The notes under the pieces: generated by a model
What the model was told of the DNA's origin: nothing
Seen by the model: the letters and a program-made list of their open reading frames with translations, nothing else
Database searches by the model: none
Source of the DNA: Hypericibacter sp963696655
GTDB taxonomy: Bacteria > Pseudomonadota > Alphaproteobacteria > Dongiales > Dongiaceae
Direction of reading: 5' to 3'
Assembly: GCA_963696655.1 (NCBI GenBank)
Contig: CAVOLB010000130.1
Location: 1 to 64,000 of the forward strand
Length of the DNA stretch: 64,000 nucleotides
Made by a program: the position numbers and the translations under genes
Shown here: piece by piece, positions 7,896 to 16,968 of the stretch
Position numbering within the stretch: the first letter of the stretch is position 1
How the letters are laid out: every line of letters starts with the position of its first letter

Positions 7896-9020
7896 ATGGA
7901 GAAGCCGACAATGGACTGGGCCTTGGGGGAGAGCGCCTTGGGCGCGGGCATGAACCGGCGCGGCGCCTTGCGCCTGCTGGGCGCCAGCGGACTGGCGCTG
8001 GTCACGCTGCCGATCTTGAGCAACGGTGCCTTCGCGGCCGAAGACCTGCTCGTCTATGACTGGTCGGGCTACGAGATTCCCGAGCTGCACGAGGCCTACA
8101 TCAACAAATACGGGAAGTCGCCGACCATCACCATCTTCGGCGACGACGAGGAAGCCTATCTCAAGATCAAGAGCGGATTCAAAACCGACCTGGTGCATCC
8201 GACCAGCTACGCGATCGGGCGTTACCGCGATCAGGGCATGCTGAAGCCGATCGACACCACCCGCCTCAGCAACTGGCCCGACGTGATGCCGAAGCTGACC
8301 AGCCGTCCCGGCATGAACACCGACGGCCATCAATGGATCGTGCCCTGCGGCTGGGGCTACAACTCGGTCATCTACCGCACCGACCTGTGCCAGCCGAAAG
8401 AAGACTCCTGGCTGCTGCTCTGGGACGAGCGCTACAAGGGCAAGGTCTCGATGGCGGTCGAGATGGATGGCAGCGTCATTCCCGCCGCCATGTCGCTCGG
8501 GATCAAGGATCCCTTCAACATGACCGACGCCGAGCTGGCGCAGGTGAAGGATCATCTGCGCAAGGAGCGCGAGCTCAACCGCTTCTATTGGACCGACCCG
8601 GCCGAGATCGAGCAGGCGCTCGCCAGCGGCGAGGTGGTCGCGGCCTATGTCTGGGGCGCTTCCTACTCCACCCTGAAGAAGCAGGGCGTGCCCGTGACCT
8701 ACATGACGCCCAAGGAAGGCGTGCTGGGCTGGATCGACGGCTTCATCATGATGAAGGACGGCCCCGGCAAGGAACAGAACGCCTACGACTATATCGACGC
8801 TTGGCTCTCGCCCGAGACCGGGAAATACATGCTCGAGCAATATGGCTACGCCCATTCGAACGCGAAGGCGTTCGACCTGGTCTCGCCCGAGCGGCTGAAG
8901 GAGATCGGCATCGCGTCGAAGGACGACATCCTCTCCCAGGGCGTGTTCCTGCAGGAGCAGAAGGCCGAGACGCGCGAGAAATACGTGAAGATGTATGAGG
9001 ATGTGAAGGCCGGCCAGTAG
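7896..9020 (+). CDS. ABC transporter substrate-binding protein, spermidine/putrescine (PotD) type
   Basis: 374 aa from the ATG at 7896, preceded by a strong GGGAGG. The N-terminus carries a twin-arginine-like export signal (MNRRGALRLLGASGLALVTLPI) with cleavage near AFAAED. The mature protein opens LLVYDWSGYEIPELHEAYINKYG, typical of PotD-like extracytoplasmic solute-binding family 1, and ends with the usual C-terminal Tyr/Lys-rich helix. No permease or ATPase adjoins it; the next genes are an SDR and a ThDP enzyme. The only matching permeases are at 15.3-17 kb with a second binding protein. Actual ligand is uncertain because this family also binds other amines and organic acids. LacI control is likely through 7782-7801. 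Confidence 0.85.
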   Translation: MEKPTMDWALGESALGAGMNRRGALRLLGASGLALVTLPILSNGAFAAEDLLVYDWSGYEIPELHEAYINKYGKSPTITIFGDDEEAYLKIKSGFKTDLVHPTSYAIGRYRDQGMLKPIDTTRLSNWPDVMPKLTSRPGMNTDGHQWIVPCGWGYNSVIYRTDLCQPKEDSWLLLWDERYKGKVSMAVEMDGSVIPAAMSLGIKDPFNMTDAELAQVKDHLRKERELNRFYWTDPAEIEQALASGEVVAAYVWGASYSTLKKQGVPVTYMTPKEGVLGWIDGFIMMKDGPGKEQNAYDYIDAWLSPETGKYMLEQYGYAHSNAKAFDLVSPERLKEIGIASKDDILSQGVFLQEQKAETREKYVKMYEDVKAGQ

Positions 9021-9083
9021 ACGTCGATCAGCGTTTGCGCTCAGCACGAAGCTCAGGCCAGGAATGGCCATTGTGCGAGCCGA

Positions 9084-9230
9084 CCCCTCCCCCTACCCCC
9101 TCTCGCAAGGGGAGGGGGCGTGGGTTGTTTTTGATTCCCCGAGGTTCTGCCCCATCATTTATTCGCGGAGAGGCGGGACATATAAAAAAGTACGAGCCCC
9201 CTCCCCTTGCGGGAGGGGGTAGGGGAGGGG
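9084..9230. repeat. Composite GC-rich inverted repeat
   Basis: Two arms, 9084-9119 and 9196-9230, are near-perfect reverse complements (CCCCTCCCCCTACCCCCTC against GAGGGGGTAGGGGAGGGG), and each arm also folds on itself around CGCAAG/CTTGCG. They flank about 75 bp of more AT-rich sequence. The element separates the binding protein from the SDR and likely attenuates or stabilises the transcript. Related elements occur at 11.9, 26.9 and 31.2 kb. Confidence 0.65.
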
Positions 9231-9284
9231 AACTTGCGTTGGAGATATGAAGGCCGCATCGATAGCGGGAAAAAGGAAGAATTC

Positions 9285-10121
9285 ATGGTGGATCGCTATC
9301 TGTCCGGCCGGGCCGCGATGGTCACGGGCGGGGCTTCGGGCCAGGGCCGCGCCATCGCGCTGGCGCTGGCGGCGCGCGGCGCCGATGTGGCGATCGGCTC
9401 CTATCTCGCCTCGCATGGTCCGGTGCCGCGGGGCCAGGACAGCTATTTCCCGGCCGAGCAGGAGCTCAAGGGCGTCTGCAAGGAGATCGAGGCCAAGGGC
9501 GTGCGCGCGATCGGGCTCGATCTCGATGTGCGCTCGAACGAATCCTGCGACGCCTTCGTGGCTGCGACCGAGAGGGCCTTCGGCAAGATCGACATCCTGA
9601 TCAATTCCGCCGGCATCGCCGCCGAGCAGCCGATGGTGGGCCATCCCGACGAGACCTGGCTCAACATCATCGACACCAACCTCACCGGCTATTACCGCAC
9701 CATCAAGCGCTGCCTGCCCGGCATGATCGAGCGCCGATGGGGCCGCATCGTCAACATCGCCTCGACCGCCGCCAATGTCGGCGCCAAGGACAATGCCGCC
9801 TATTGCTCGTCCAAGGCCGGCATCCTGGGGCTGACGCGCTGCGTGGCATTGGAGGGTGCGCCCCACGGCGTCACCTGCAACGCGATCAATCCCGGCTTCG
9901 TCAATACCCGGATGCTGCGCTCCACCCTCAAGACCATGAAGGCCCGGGACGGCGACACGCGCAGCGAGGAGGAGATGATCGCCGCCATCGCCCAGACCTA
10001 TCCGCAGAAGCGGATCATCGAGCCGGAGGAGATCGGCAATCTCGCGGCCTTCCTCTGCCATGACGACGCCTTCGGCATCGCCGCCGAGGACATCACCATC
10101 GCCGCCGGCTCGCTCTGGTAG
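9285..10121 (+). CDS. SDR-family oxidoreductase
   Basis: 278 aa from the ATG at 9285 (AAAGGAAG upstream). Classical short-chain dehydrogenase: cofactor motif TGGASGQG near residue 18, NSAGIA at about 110, catalytic Ser in NIASTA, and YCSSK with Tyr/Lys. It oxidises or reduces a hydroxyl/keto substrate with NAD(P). An insertion between strand beta2 and beta3 (GSYLASHGPVPRGQDSYFPAEQE) is longer than usual and resembles NAD(P)-dependent members with extra cofactor contacts. It lies 34 bp upstream of the ThDP enzyme and probably shares its transcript, so the two may act on the same carbon skeleton. The substrate is unknown. Confidence 0.85.
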   Translation: MVDRYLSGRAAMVTGGASGQGRAIALALAARGADVAIGSYLASHGPVPRGQDSYFPAEQELKGVCKEIEAKGVRAIGLDLDVRSNESCDAFVAATERAFGKIDILINSAGIAAEQPMVGHPDETWLNIIDTNLTGYYRTIKRCLPGMIERRWGRIVNIASTAANVGAKDNAAYCSSKAGILGLTRCVALEGAPHGVTCNAINPGFVNTRMLRSTLKTMKARDGDTRSEEEMIAAIAQTYPQKRIIEPEEIGNLAAFLCHDDAFGIAAEDITIAAGSLW

Positions 10122-10155
10122 AGCGCACCCCATTACCGGATCAGAAAAGAGACCG

Positions 10156-11871
10156 ATGCCCGATCGCAAGCCCCTGCCCTCGAACCAGTCCGCGGCCCAG
10201 ACCTTCGCCGGCGCGCTCAAGCGCCATGGCGTCGAGGTCGTCTTCGGCCAGAGCATTCCGAGCGCGCTCTTCCTCGCCACGCCCGATTTCTCGATCCGCC
10301 AGGTCACCTACCGCACCGAGAATGCCGGCGCCGTCATGGCCGACGCCTATGCGCGCATCTCGCACAAGGTCGGCGTCGTCACCGCGCAGAACGGCCCGGC
10401 CGCGACCCTGCTGGTGCCAGGCTTGGCGGAATCGCTGACGGCCTCGGTGCCGGTGGTGGCCCTGGTGCAGGATGTCGACCGCCGCGCCACCGACAAGAAC
10501 GCCTTCCAGGAGCTGAACCAGTTCGACCTGTTCAAGGGCGTGTCGAAATGGATGCGCCGCATCGGCACCAGCGACCGCATCGACGATTATGTCGACATGG
10601 CCTTCACGGCGGCGACCACGGGCCGCCCCGGCCCCGCGGTGCTGCTGGTTCCCTACGATCTCATCAACGAGACCTCGGTGGCGGCCTCCTCGCGCGCCGA
10701 GCGGCTCGGCACCTACCCGATCGATCGCCCCCTGGCCGATCCGTCACAGATCGAGCGTGCCGCCGATTTCCTAGCCAAGGCCGAGCGCCCGCTGGTCTAT
10801 GCCGGTGGCGGCGTCCACAGCTCGGGCGCGCATGAGGCGCTGGCGGCGCTGCAGGAGACGGCGCATCTGCCGGTCGCGACCACCACCATGGGCAAGGGCA
10901 CCGTCGCCGAGACGCATCCCTTGAGCCTCGGCGTCATCGGCTATTTCATGGGCCCGCGCGGCATGACGCGCTATCAGCGCCCGCTGATCGACGAGGCCGA
11001 CGTCATCCTGCTGGTCGGCAACCGCACCAACCAGAACGGCACCAATTCCTGGAAGCTGCTGCCCAAGGGGGCGCAGATCATCCATCTCGATATCGACGGG
11101 CAGGAGGTCGGCCGCAATTACGAAGCGCTGCGGCTCGTCGGTGACGCGAAGCTCACCCTGCAGGCGCTGACCGAGGCCCTGCGCAAGCGCGATCTCGGCA
11201 AGCGCAAGAGCGCCCGCCCCGCGCTCGAAGGCCGCATCGCCGACGGACGGCGACGCCACGAGGCCGAGGCGCAAGGCATGGTCCATTCCGATGCCGCGCC
11301 GATCCGGCCCGAGCGTGTCATGGGCGAGCTCGACAAGATCCTGACGCCGGACCATATCGTCGTCGCCGATGCGAGCTATTCCTCGATCTGGTCCGCCAAC
11401 TTCCTGCATGCCCGCAAAGCCGGTCAGCGCTTCCTCACACCGCGCGGTATGGCCGGCCTCGGCTGGGGCCTGCCGATGGCGATCGGCGCCAAGCTGGCGC
11501 GGCCCGACGTCCCGGTCTTCTGCCTCGCCGGCGATGGCGGCTTCGCCCATGTCTGGTCCGAGCTCGAGACCGCGCGGCGCAACAAGCTCCCCGTGGTGCT
11601 GGCCGTGCTCAACAACCAGATCCTCGGCTATCAGAAGGACGCCGAGGATGTGATCTTCGGCGACCATACCAGCGCCGTCTTCTTCGAACCGGTCGACCAC
11701 GCCATGATCGCGCGTGCCTGCGGCTGCCGGGGATTGCGCATCGAGCGCGCCCAGGACATCGCGCCCGCGCTGCAGGAGGGCTTCGCCTCCAACGAGGTCA
11801 CGGTGCTCGACATCGTGACGGACCCGGCCGCGCGGCCGCCGATTACCTCATTCGAGGGGCATTTCGAGTAG
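10156..11871 (+). CDS. Thiamine diphosphate-dependent enzyme, acetolactate synthase-like
   Basis: 571 aa with three ThDP-enzyme domains. The N-terminal PYR domain has the catalytic Glu in YRTENAGAVMADAYAR, the central domain has the DHS-like fold (PLVYAGGGVHSSGAHEAL), and the C-terminal PP domain has the ThDP/Mg2+ motif GDGGF...LNN. Chosen ATG at 10156; the longer frame from 10060 overlaps the upstream SDR. Anabolic acetolactate synthases are paired with a regulatory subunit, which is absent here, and this copy is placed with an SDR and an amine-type binding protein. A catabolic lyase or ligase role (cf. sulfoacetaldehyde acetyltransferase, glyoxylate carboligase, decarboxylases) is therefore likelier than valine synthesis. 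Confidence 0.8.
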   Translation: MPDRKPLPSNQSAAQTFAGALKRHGVEVVFGQSIPSALFLATPDFSIRQVTYRTENAGAVMADAYARISHKVGVVTAQNGPAATLLVPGLAESLTASVPVVALVQDVDRRATDKNAFQELNQFDLFKGVSKWMRRIGTSDRIDDYVDMAFTAATTGRPGPAVLLVPYDLINETSVAASSRAERLGTYPIDRPLADPSQIERAADFLAKAERPLVYAGGGVHSSGAHEALAALQETAHLPVATTTMGKGTVAETHPLSLGVIGYFMGPRGMTRYQRPLIDEADVILLVGNRTNQNGTNSWKLLPKGAQIIHLDIDGQEVGRNYEALRLVGDAKLTLQALTEALRKRDLGKRKSARPALEGRIADGRRRHEAEAQGMVHSDAAPIRPERVMGELDKILTPDHIVVADASYSSIWSANFLHARKAGQRFLTPRGMAGLGWGLPMAIGAKLARPDVPVFCLAGDGGFAHVWSELETARRNKLPVVLAVLNNQILGYQKDAEDVIFGDHTSAVFFEPVDHAMIARACGCRGLRIERAQDIAPALQEGFASNEVTVLDIVTDPAARPPITSFEGHFE

Positions 11872-11891
11872 GCGGGCTCCGCCCTTAGCTG

Positions 11892-11990
11892 TCTCCTCCC
11901 CCGTCTTCGGGGGAGGACTAAGGAGGGGGCTGCGCGCTGTCGAAAATCGCGCAGCCCCCTTCCTACCCTTCCCCCGTTCCGGGGGAAGGA
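11892..11990. repeat. Composite GC-rich inverted repeat between convergent genes
   Basis: Arms 11892-11936 and 11948-11990 are reverse complements with few mismatches (AAGGAGGGGGCTGCGCG against CGCGCAGCCCCCTTCC). Each contains its own hairpin (CCCCCGTCTTCGGGGG, CCCCCGTTCCGGGGG). Situated exactly between convergent genes, it is a plausible bidirectional terminator. Confidence 0.65.
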
Positions 11991-12004
11991 ACCTATCTCG
12001 CGTG

Positions 12005-12913
12005 TCACTTCTTCTTCGCTTCCAGCGCCGCAAAGCGCTCCAGGATCCATCGTTCCAGCGCCGCGACCGCGGGGCTGGCGTCGCGTTCGGGCGCCGAGAT
12101 CAGGTAATAGGGAAAGGCCGCCGGCACCGAGAGGGCCAGAAGCCTGACCAGCCTGCCGTTGGCGAGATCCTGCGCCACAGTCGGCATGTCGCCCATGGCG
12201 ATGCCGCAGCCTTCGCGCGCGGCCTGGAGCGTCAGATGCGCGCCGTCGAAGAAGAGGCCGCGCGCGGTATCGAAATCGGGCAAGCCAGCGGCCGCGAACC
12301 AGCGCGACCAGGTCTCGTCGCTATATTCATGCAGCAGCGTGTGGCGCAGGAGATCGCCCGCGCGGATCGAGGCGCGCGATCCCTTGACCAGGCCCGGCCG
12401 CGCCACCGGGAAGAATTGCGAGTGACCCAATAGGACCACGCGCTTGCCCGGATGCTCGCCGCTGCCATAGGCGATGGCGAGGTCGCTCTGCTCGGCCATG
12501 GTCGGATGGCGCCAATATTCCGTCACGATGCGGATCGTGACATTCGCATGGGTGGCGAGGAATTCGCTCAAGACGGCGGGAAGCCAGTTGGCGGCGAGGC
12601 CGGGGACGCAGGCGAGCGTGATGTCGCCCTCGAGCTCGCCGCGGCGCACCGCCGATGCGGCCTTGGCGAGCCGGTCGAAGGAGCTGCTGACGACACCCAA
12701 TAACTGCAGGCCCGCTGGCGTCAGCGCCATCGGGCGGCGCGCGCGATCGAACAGCGGCCGTCCCAGCTGCAGCTCGAGCGACTTGATCTGATGCGAGACG
12801 GCGCCATGGGTAACGCCGAGCTCCTCGGCCGCCCTGACGAAATTGCGATAGCGCGCCGCCGCCTCGAAGGCGCGCAAGGCGTGGAGCGGCAGATGCTGGC
12901 GCTCAGGAATCAT
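12005..12913 (-). CDS. LysR-family regulator, GcvA-like subgroup
   Basis: 302 aa. The N-terminal HTH is of GcvA type: LPLHALRAFEAAARYRNFVRAAEELGVTHGAVSHQIKSLE, followed by PLFDRARRPMALTPAG and an effector domain ending IGMG/GIAMGDMPTV. GcvA-like LysR proteins typically control amino-acid-related genes. It is divergent from a guanidino-hydrolase-type enzyme at 13068, with an interrupted inverted repeat in the intergenic region (12944-13000), so control of that enzyme and of the transporter operon after it is the natural hypothesis. Convergent with the ThDP gene across the composite repeat. Confidence 0.88.
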   Translation of the reverse strand: MIPERQHLPLHALRAFEAAARYRNFVRAAEELGVTHGAVSHQIKSLELQLGRPLFDRARRPMALTPAGLQLLGVVSSSFDRLAKAASAVRRGELEGDITLACVPGLAANWLPAVLSEFLATHANVTIRIVTEYWRHPTMAEQSDLAIAYGSGEHPGKRVVLLGHSQFFPVARPGLVKGSRASIRAGDLLRHTLLHEYSDETWSRWFAAAGLPDFDTARGLFFDGAHLTLQAAREGCGIAMGDMPTVAQDLANGRLVRLLALSVPAAFPYYLISAPERDASPAVAALERWILERFAALEAKKK

Positions 12914-12943
12914 GCAATCGCGGGCCTATACTGTTAATTCATC

Positions 12944-13000
12944 TCACAGTAAGGGCGAAGATTTCTCGTTTCGCAAGGGGAAACCCGGCCCTTACAGTGA
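12944..13000. promoter_or_regulatory. Interrupted inverted repeat, candidate LysR site
   Basis: TCACAGTAAGGGC (12944-12956) and GCCCTTACAGTGA (12988-13000) are 13-bp arms with one mismatch, separated by 31 bp, between the divergent LysR and hydrolase genes. Alternatively the arms could form an mRNA hairpin in the hydrolase leader. LysR proteins bind as tetramers across such spaced sites. Confidence 0.55.
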
Positions 13001-13067
13001 ATCAGGATGCAACTGCGGCAGACCCTGTGCCGCAAATGCCCATGCAACAGCGGGAGGAATCCAGACC

Positions 13068-13988
13068 ATGAATGCGAATGTCGGGCAGACGACGCCTTCC
13101 CAGACGCCGGACGGTCAGAAATGGGGCGTGACCGCGCAGACCGGCCTGCTCACCGATGTGCTGCTGGGCCATCCGGATCATTTCCGCTGGGTGCCGCTGA
13201 ACTCGATCTCGGCCGTCACCTTCGCCAACATGGAGCAGATGGGCTACCGCTTCGACAAGCAGAAGGCGATGCGCCAGCACCGCCAGATGGTCGAGGTCTA
13301 TGAGAAGGCCGGCGTGCGCGTGCGCTTCGCCGAGGCCGACGAAGGGCTGCCCTCCAGCGTCTTCACCCGCGATTCGAGCTTCATGACGCCCTGGGGGGCG
13401 GTCATCACCTCGATCCAGACGCCGCCGCGCCGGCGCGACTATGCCGTCGCCTCCGCCTTCTACACCAAGGCCGGCATCCCGATCTGGAAGTGGGTGACCG
13501 CCGGCCATTTCGAAGGCGGCGATTTCTGCATCCTGAAACCGGGCGTGGCGCTGCTGGGCTGGTCGGGCGACCGCTCGACCAAGGAAGGCGCCGAGCAGGT
13601 CGAAGGCTGGCTGAAAGAGAAGGGCTGGGAGGTGCTGGTGGCGCCGATCCCGCCGCAATTCGTCCATATGGACGCGGTCGTCGTGATGCTGGAGAAGGGC
13701 CTCGCCCTCGTCTGCGAGGACGCGCTCCAGCCCTACGCGCTCGACTACATCAAGAAGAAGCACGGCATCGAGGTGATCAAGGTCGCCTATGCCGATTGCG
13801 TGAAGCTCGGCTGCAACGTCGTCAGCCTGGGCAACAAACGCGTCCTGTCGATGGCGCACAACGTCAATGTGAACCGCCAACTCGAAGAAGCAGGCTTCAA
13901 GGTCATCGCCGTGGATTACGACATGTTCGCGCTGGGCGGCGGCGGGGTGCACTGCTCCTGCCACGAGCTCTACCGCCAGCCCGAGTGA
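13068..13988 (+). CDS. Guanidino-group hydrolase: arginine deiminase/dimethylarginine dimethylaminohydrolase family
   Basis: 306 aa from the ATG at 13068 (GGGAGGAA upstream). The amidinotransferase-superfamily catalytic set is visible: Asp in FTRDSSF (102), Glu in HFEGGDF (149), His in FVHMDAV (200) and the nucleophilic Cys in GGGVHCSCHEL (296). These enzymes hydrolyse guanidino groups (arginine, dimethylarginine, agmatine) releasing ammonia or methylamines through a thiouronium intermediate. It is upstream of and probably co-transcribed with a PotD-type importer, which fits uptake and deimination of a guanidino compound or polyamine precursor. Exact substrate is not readable; the short size and single domain favour arginine or dimethylarginine over agmatine. 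Confidence 0.82.
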   Translation: MNANVGQTTPSQTPDGQKWGVTAQTGLLTDVLLGHPDHFRWVPLNSISAVTFANMEQMGYRFDKQKAMRQHRQMVEVYEKAGVRVRFAEADEGLPSSVFTRDSSFMTPWGAVITSIQTPPRRRDYAVASAFYTKAGIPIWKWVTAGHFEGGDFCILKPGVALLGWSGDRSTKEGAEQVEGWLKEKGWEVLVAPIPPQFVHMDAVVVMLEKGLALVCEDALQPYALDYIKKKHGIEVIKVAYADCVKLGCNVVSLGNKRVLSMAHNVNVNRQLEEAGFKVIAVDYDMFALGGGGVHCSCHELYRQPE

Positions 13989-14068
13989 GGAGACTGGCGG
14001 GCATCGAAGCGGGGCCCGGCGACCGATCGGCATTCAAAACCTAGAAAGAGACAACAAGGGAGGAACAT

Positions 14069-15211
14069 ATGTCAGGACTCGATAAGGACCGCCTCGGCAT
14101 CGTCCGGGTGCGGCGCTATTTCGAGATGGATCGCCGGCAGTTGCTCAAGGGCGCCGCGGCCTTCGGCGCCGCGGCCCTGGTGGGACGCGCGCTGCCGGCG
14201 CAGGCCGCGACCCAGCTCAATTTCGTGGGCTGGGAGGGCTACGACACCTTCCTCGAGGCCGACGACTTCGTGAAGAACAAGGGCGCCGAGCTGCAGAAGT
14301 CCTACATCTCCTCGGCCGACGAGGTGATCACCAAGCTGCGGCTGGGCTCGGGCCAGGTGGATATCTGCACGCCCTATTTCATCCATGACGATTTCCTCGC
14401 CAATGACGGGCTGCTGGAGCCGCTCGATCTCGACAAGCTCCCCAACTTCAAGGGGATCCATCCGACCATCAAGGCGATGACCGAAGGCAATATGAGCGAA
14501 GGCGGCAAATGGTATGCCGCGCCCATGACCTATGGCGCCATCTGCATGGTCTATAACGCCGACAAGGTGGCCGAGCCGACCTCCTGGACCGACATGCTCA
14601 AGGACGAGGTCAAGGGCAAGGTCGCGATCACGGCGGACTATCCCGGCAATCTCTTCGCCTGGGCCAAGGTCACCGGCGCCGCCAAGCCGAACGACATGAC
14701 CAAGGACGAGCTCGCCAAGACCGTCAAGGCGCTGGTCGATCTCAAGAAGAACCATCTGCGCACGATCGCGCCCAGCTATGGCGATCTCATCAACATGCTG
14801 GCCAGCGGCGAGGTGGTGATGTCCCAGGGCTGGGAGCCGGTCTCGGTCTGGGTCGGCGACAAGGCCAACATCAAGGTCGCCTACCCGAAGGAGAAGAGCA
14901 TGGGCTTCATCGAGGGCTATGCCATCGGCAAGGGCTCGGCCCATATCGATCTCGCCCATGAGATCATCAACAACGCGCTTTCGGTCGACGGACAGCTCGC
15001 CGGCGCCGAGGCCAACTCCATGCCGGTCGTCACCAGCGACGCCATGGCCAAGGCCAGCGACGCCAACAAGGCGCTCTACAACTACGACAAGCTCGACGAC
15101 TACTTCAATGTGAAGACCGAGGTGGTGCCGATGTATCCGCTGGAATCGGACGGCACCCACGCGACCTGGGACGACTACCAGGCGGCCTGGGAAACGGTGA
15201 TGAAAAGCTGA
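14069..15211 (+). CDS. ABC transporter substrate-binding protein, PotD-type (second copy)
   Basis: 380 aa with AGGGAGGAAC right before the start. The export signal has a twin-arginine-like MDRRQLLKGAAAFGAAALVG, preceded by an unusual 19-residue extension; cleavage is likely after AQAA. Mature motifs LNFVGWEGYDTF, LRLGSGQVDICTPYF and NMLASGEVVMSQGWEP match polyamine-type binding proteins. It is followed by two permeases (15.3 and 16.2 kb) and forms the importer with them. It is clearly diverged from the copy at 7896, so the two probably present different ligands. No ATPase gene follows. Confidence 0.87.
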   Translation: MSGLDKDRLGIVRVRRYFEMDRRQLLKGAAAFGAAALVGRALPAQAATQLNFVGWEGYDTFLEADDFVKNKGAELQKSYISSADEVITKLRLGSGQVDICTPYFIHDDFLANDGLLEPLDLDKLPNFKGIHPTIKAMTEGNMSEGGKWYAAPMTYGAICMVYNADKVAEPTSWTDMLKDEVKGKVAITADYPGNLFAWAKVTGAAKPNDMTKDELAKTVKALVDLKKNHLRTIAPSYGDLINMLASGEVVMSQGWEPVSVWVGDKANIKVAYPKEKSMGFIEGYAIGKGSAHIDLAHEIINNALSVDGQLAGAEANSMPVVTSDAMAKASDANKALYNYDKLDDYFNVKTEVVPMYPLESDGTHATWDDYQAAWETVMKS

Positions 15212-15327
15212 GCCGCTTCGCGCATCATCCCTTGCATGAGAGCGACCGCTTCCGCCAGGACCGGGGCATCGGCTGAGAGAACAAGCGGGGTTCCGGCCCC
15301 GCTCGTTCGCCACGCCGGAGCGGCGTG

Positions 15328-16170
15328 ATGGCCGCGATCGGCCGCCATCGCTGGCCCGTCCTGCCCGCCTTCCTGGTCTTCGCCCTGCTGTTCGTCGGGC
15401 CGCTGGCTTTCTTCCTGGTGGTCAGCTTCTGGCGCCTGCGGGCCTACAAGCTGGTGCCGGACTTCACCTTCGATAACTATCTGGACGTCTGGCAGGAATA
15501 TCTCCATGCCGCGATTTTCACGCTGCTGATCTCGCTGCTGATCGCGGCCATCACGACCGTGATCGGCTTCATGATCGCCTATCTCGCCCGCTTCCGGGCG
15601 GGGCGCTATGGCGGGCTGATCCTCTTCGTCGTGATGGTGACGCTCTTCGGCGGCTATCTGGTCAAGATCTATGCCTGGAAGACGATCCTCGGCACCAACG
15701 GCATCCTGAACTCGACCCTGGTCGATCTGGGCCTGATCGACGAGCCGCTGGCCTGGCTCCTCTACAGTCCGGCCGCCGTCGTCATCACCCTGGTCAATTT
15801 CCTGCTGCCCTTCGCGGTCTTGCCGATCTATGGGTCGCTGCGCGGGATCGACGAGGTGCCGCTGGCGGCGGCGCGCGATCTGGGGGCCAATGGGCCCCGC
15901 GTCTTCCGCGACATCGTCCTGCCGCAATGCAAGCCCGGCATCTTCGCCGCCTTCGCGGTCTCGTTCCTGATCACGGCCGGCGATTATGTGACGCCGCGCC
16001 TGGTCGGCGGCACCAACACCTTCATGGCCGGCAATTTCATCGAGAGCCAGTTCATCAACCGGCTCAACGCGCCGATCGGTTCGGCCCTGTCCTATGCCAT
16101 GCTGATCGGCTGCGGCCTGGTGCTGCTGGCGTTCCAGAAGACGCTGACCCGCGTCCTGAAGCCCCGGTAG
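15328..16170 (+). CDS. ABC transporter permease, PotB/PotH type
   Basis: 280 aa with six predicted TM segments. The coupling-helix EAA motif is present as EVPLAAARDLGANGPRVFRDIVLPQCKPGI. ATG at 15328 is used; a GTG one codon upstream (15325) is equally possible. It partners with the next gene to form the channel of a polyamine-type importer in the inner membrane. Stop and next start are 5 bp apart, so they are translationally linked. Confidence 0.87.
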   Translation: MAAIGRHRWPVLPAFLVFALLFVGPLAFFLVVSFWRLRAYKLVPDFTFDNYLDVWQEYLHAAIFTLLISLLIAAITTVIGFMIAYLARFRAGRYGGLILFVVMVTLFGGYLVKIYAWKTILGTNGILNSTLVDLGLIDEPLAWLLYSPAAVVITLVNFLLPFAVLPIYGSLRGIDEVPLAAARDLGANGPRVFRDIVLPQCKPGIFAAFAVSFLITAGDYVTPRLVGGTNTFMAGNFIESQFINRLNAPIGSALSYAMLIGCGLVLLAFQKTLTRVLKPR

Positions 16171-16175
16171 GCGGC

Positions 16176-16958
16176 ATGGAAACCAGTCCGCTCGCCAAGA
16201 CGCTCTGGGGCCTGTTCGGGACGGTCTCGATGCTGTTCCTGCTTTCCCCCATCATCCTCCTCGTCGTCTTCTCCTTCGGCGAGAACCGGCTGGCGACCCT
16301 GCCGATGGAGGGCCTGACCTTCAAATGGTACGGCAAGCTGATGGCCGACCCGAACTTCTGGTCGGCGCTCGAGAACAGCCTGATCGTGACGCTTAGCGTC
16401 GGCGCCATCTCGACGGTGGTGGGGACCCTGGCGGCCATGGCGCTGGCCCGCTGGCGCCCCGGCGCTGCCAATGCCGCGATGATGACCCTGTCGCTGCCGG
16501 TGATGATGCCGCCCCTGGTCCTGGCATTGGCGCTGGCAACCGTCCTCTCGTCGCTGGGTTTCCGGTTCGGGCTCCACACCGTGATCCCGAGCCATCTGGT
16601 CTTCACCCAGCCTTTCGTGATCCTGATCGTCTATGCGCAGATGGTGAACTTCAACTTCGCCATGCTCGACAGCGCGCGCGACCTCGGTGCCTCGCCGCGG
16701 CAGTGCTTCTTCACCATCGTGCTGCCCAACATCCGATCGACGCTGATCGGGGCCGCCCTCATCGCCATGTCGGTCTCGCTCGACGATTTCATCATCACCT
16801 TCTTCACCATCGGCAACGGCATGACCCTGCCGACCCTGGTCTGGGGCATGCTGCGCACCGCCCTCGATCCCAGCATCAACGCGCTGGGCACCCTGATCCT
16901 GATCGCGACCATCACCTCCAGCGCGATCGCGCTCTCGATCACCCGCTATCGGGGCTAG
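16176..16958 (+). CDS. ABC transporter permease, PotC/PotI type
   Basis: 260 aa from the ATG at 16176, with six TM segments and the EAA loop SARDLGASPRQCFFTIVLPNIRSTLIGA followed by SLDDFIITFF, typical of PotC. It forms the second channel half. Ten bp downstream lies an SDR rather than the expected PotA ATPase, so the importer must borrow an ATPase from elsewhere. The long frame from 15927 reads the wrong frame of the preceding permease. Confidence 0.87.
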   Translation: METSPLAKTLWGLFGTVSMLFLLSPIILLVVFSFGENRLATLPMEGLTFKWYGKLMADPNFWSALENSLIVTLSVGAISTVVGTLAAMALARWRPGAANAAMMTLSLPVMMPPLVLALALATVLSSLGFRFGLHTVIPSHLVFTQPFVILIVYAQMVNFNFAMLDSARDLGASPRQCFFTIVLPNIRSTLIGAALIAMSVSLDDFIITFFTIGNGMTLPTLVWGMLRTALDPSINALGTLILIATITSSAIALSITRYRG

Positions 16959-16968
16959 GAGGCGCTTT

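Noticed and set aside
10156..11871. Calling the ThDP enzyme biosynthetic acetolactate synthase (ilvB/ilvI)
   Set aside because: No regulatory subunit or ilv genes nearby, and the SDR/amine-type context points to a catabolic role; left as ThDP-dependent enzyme.
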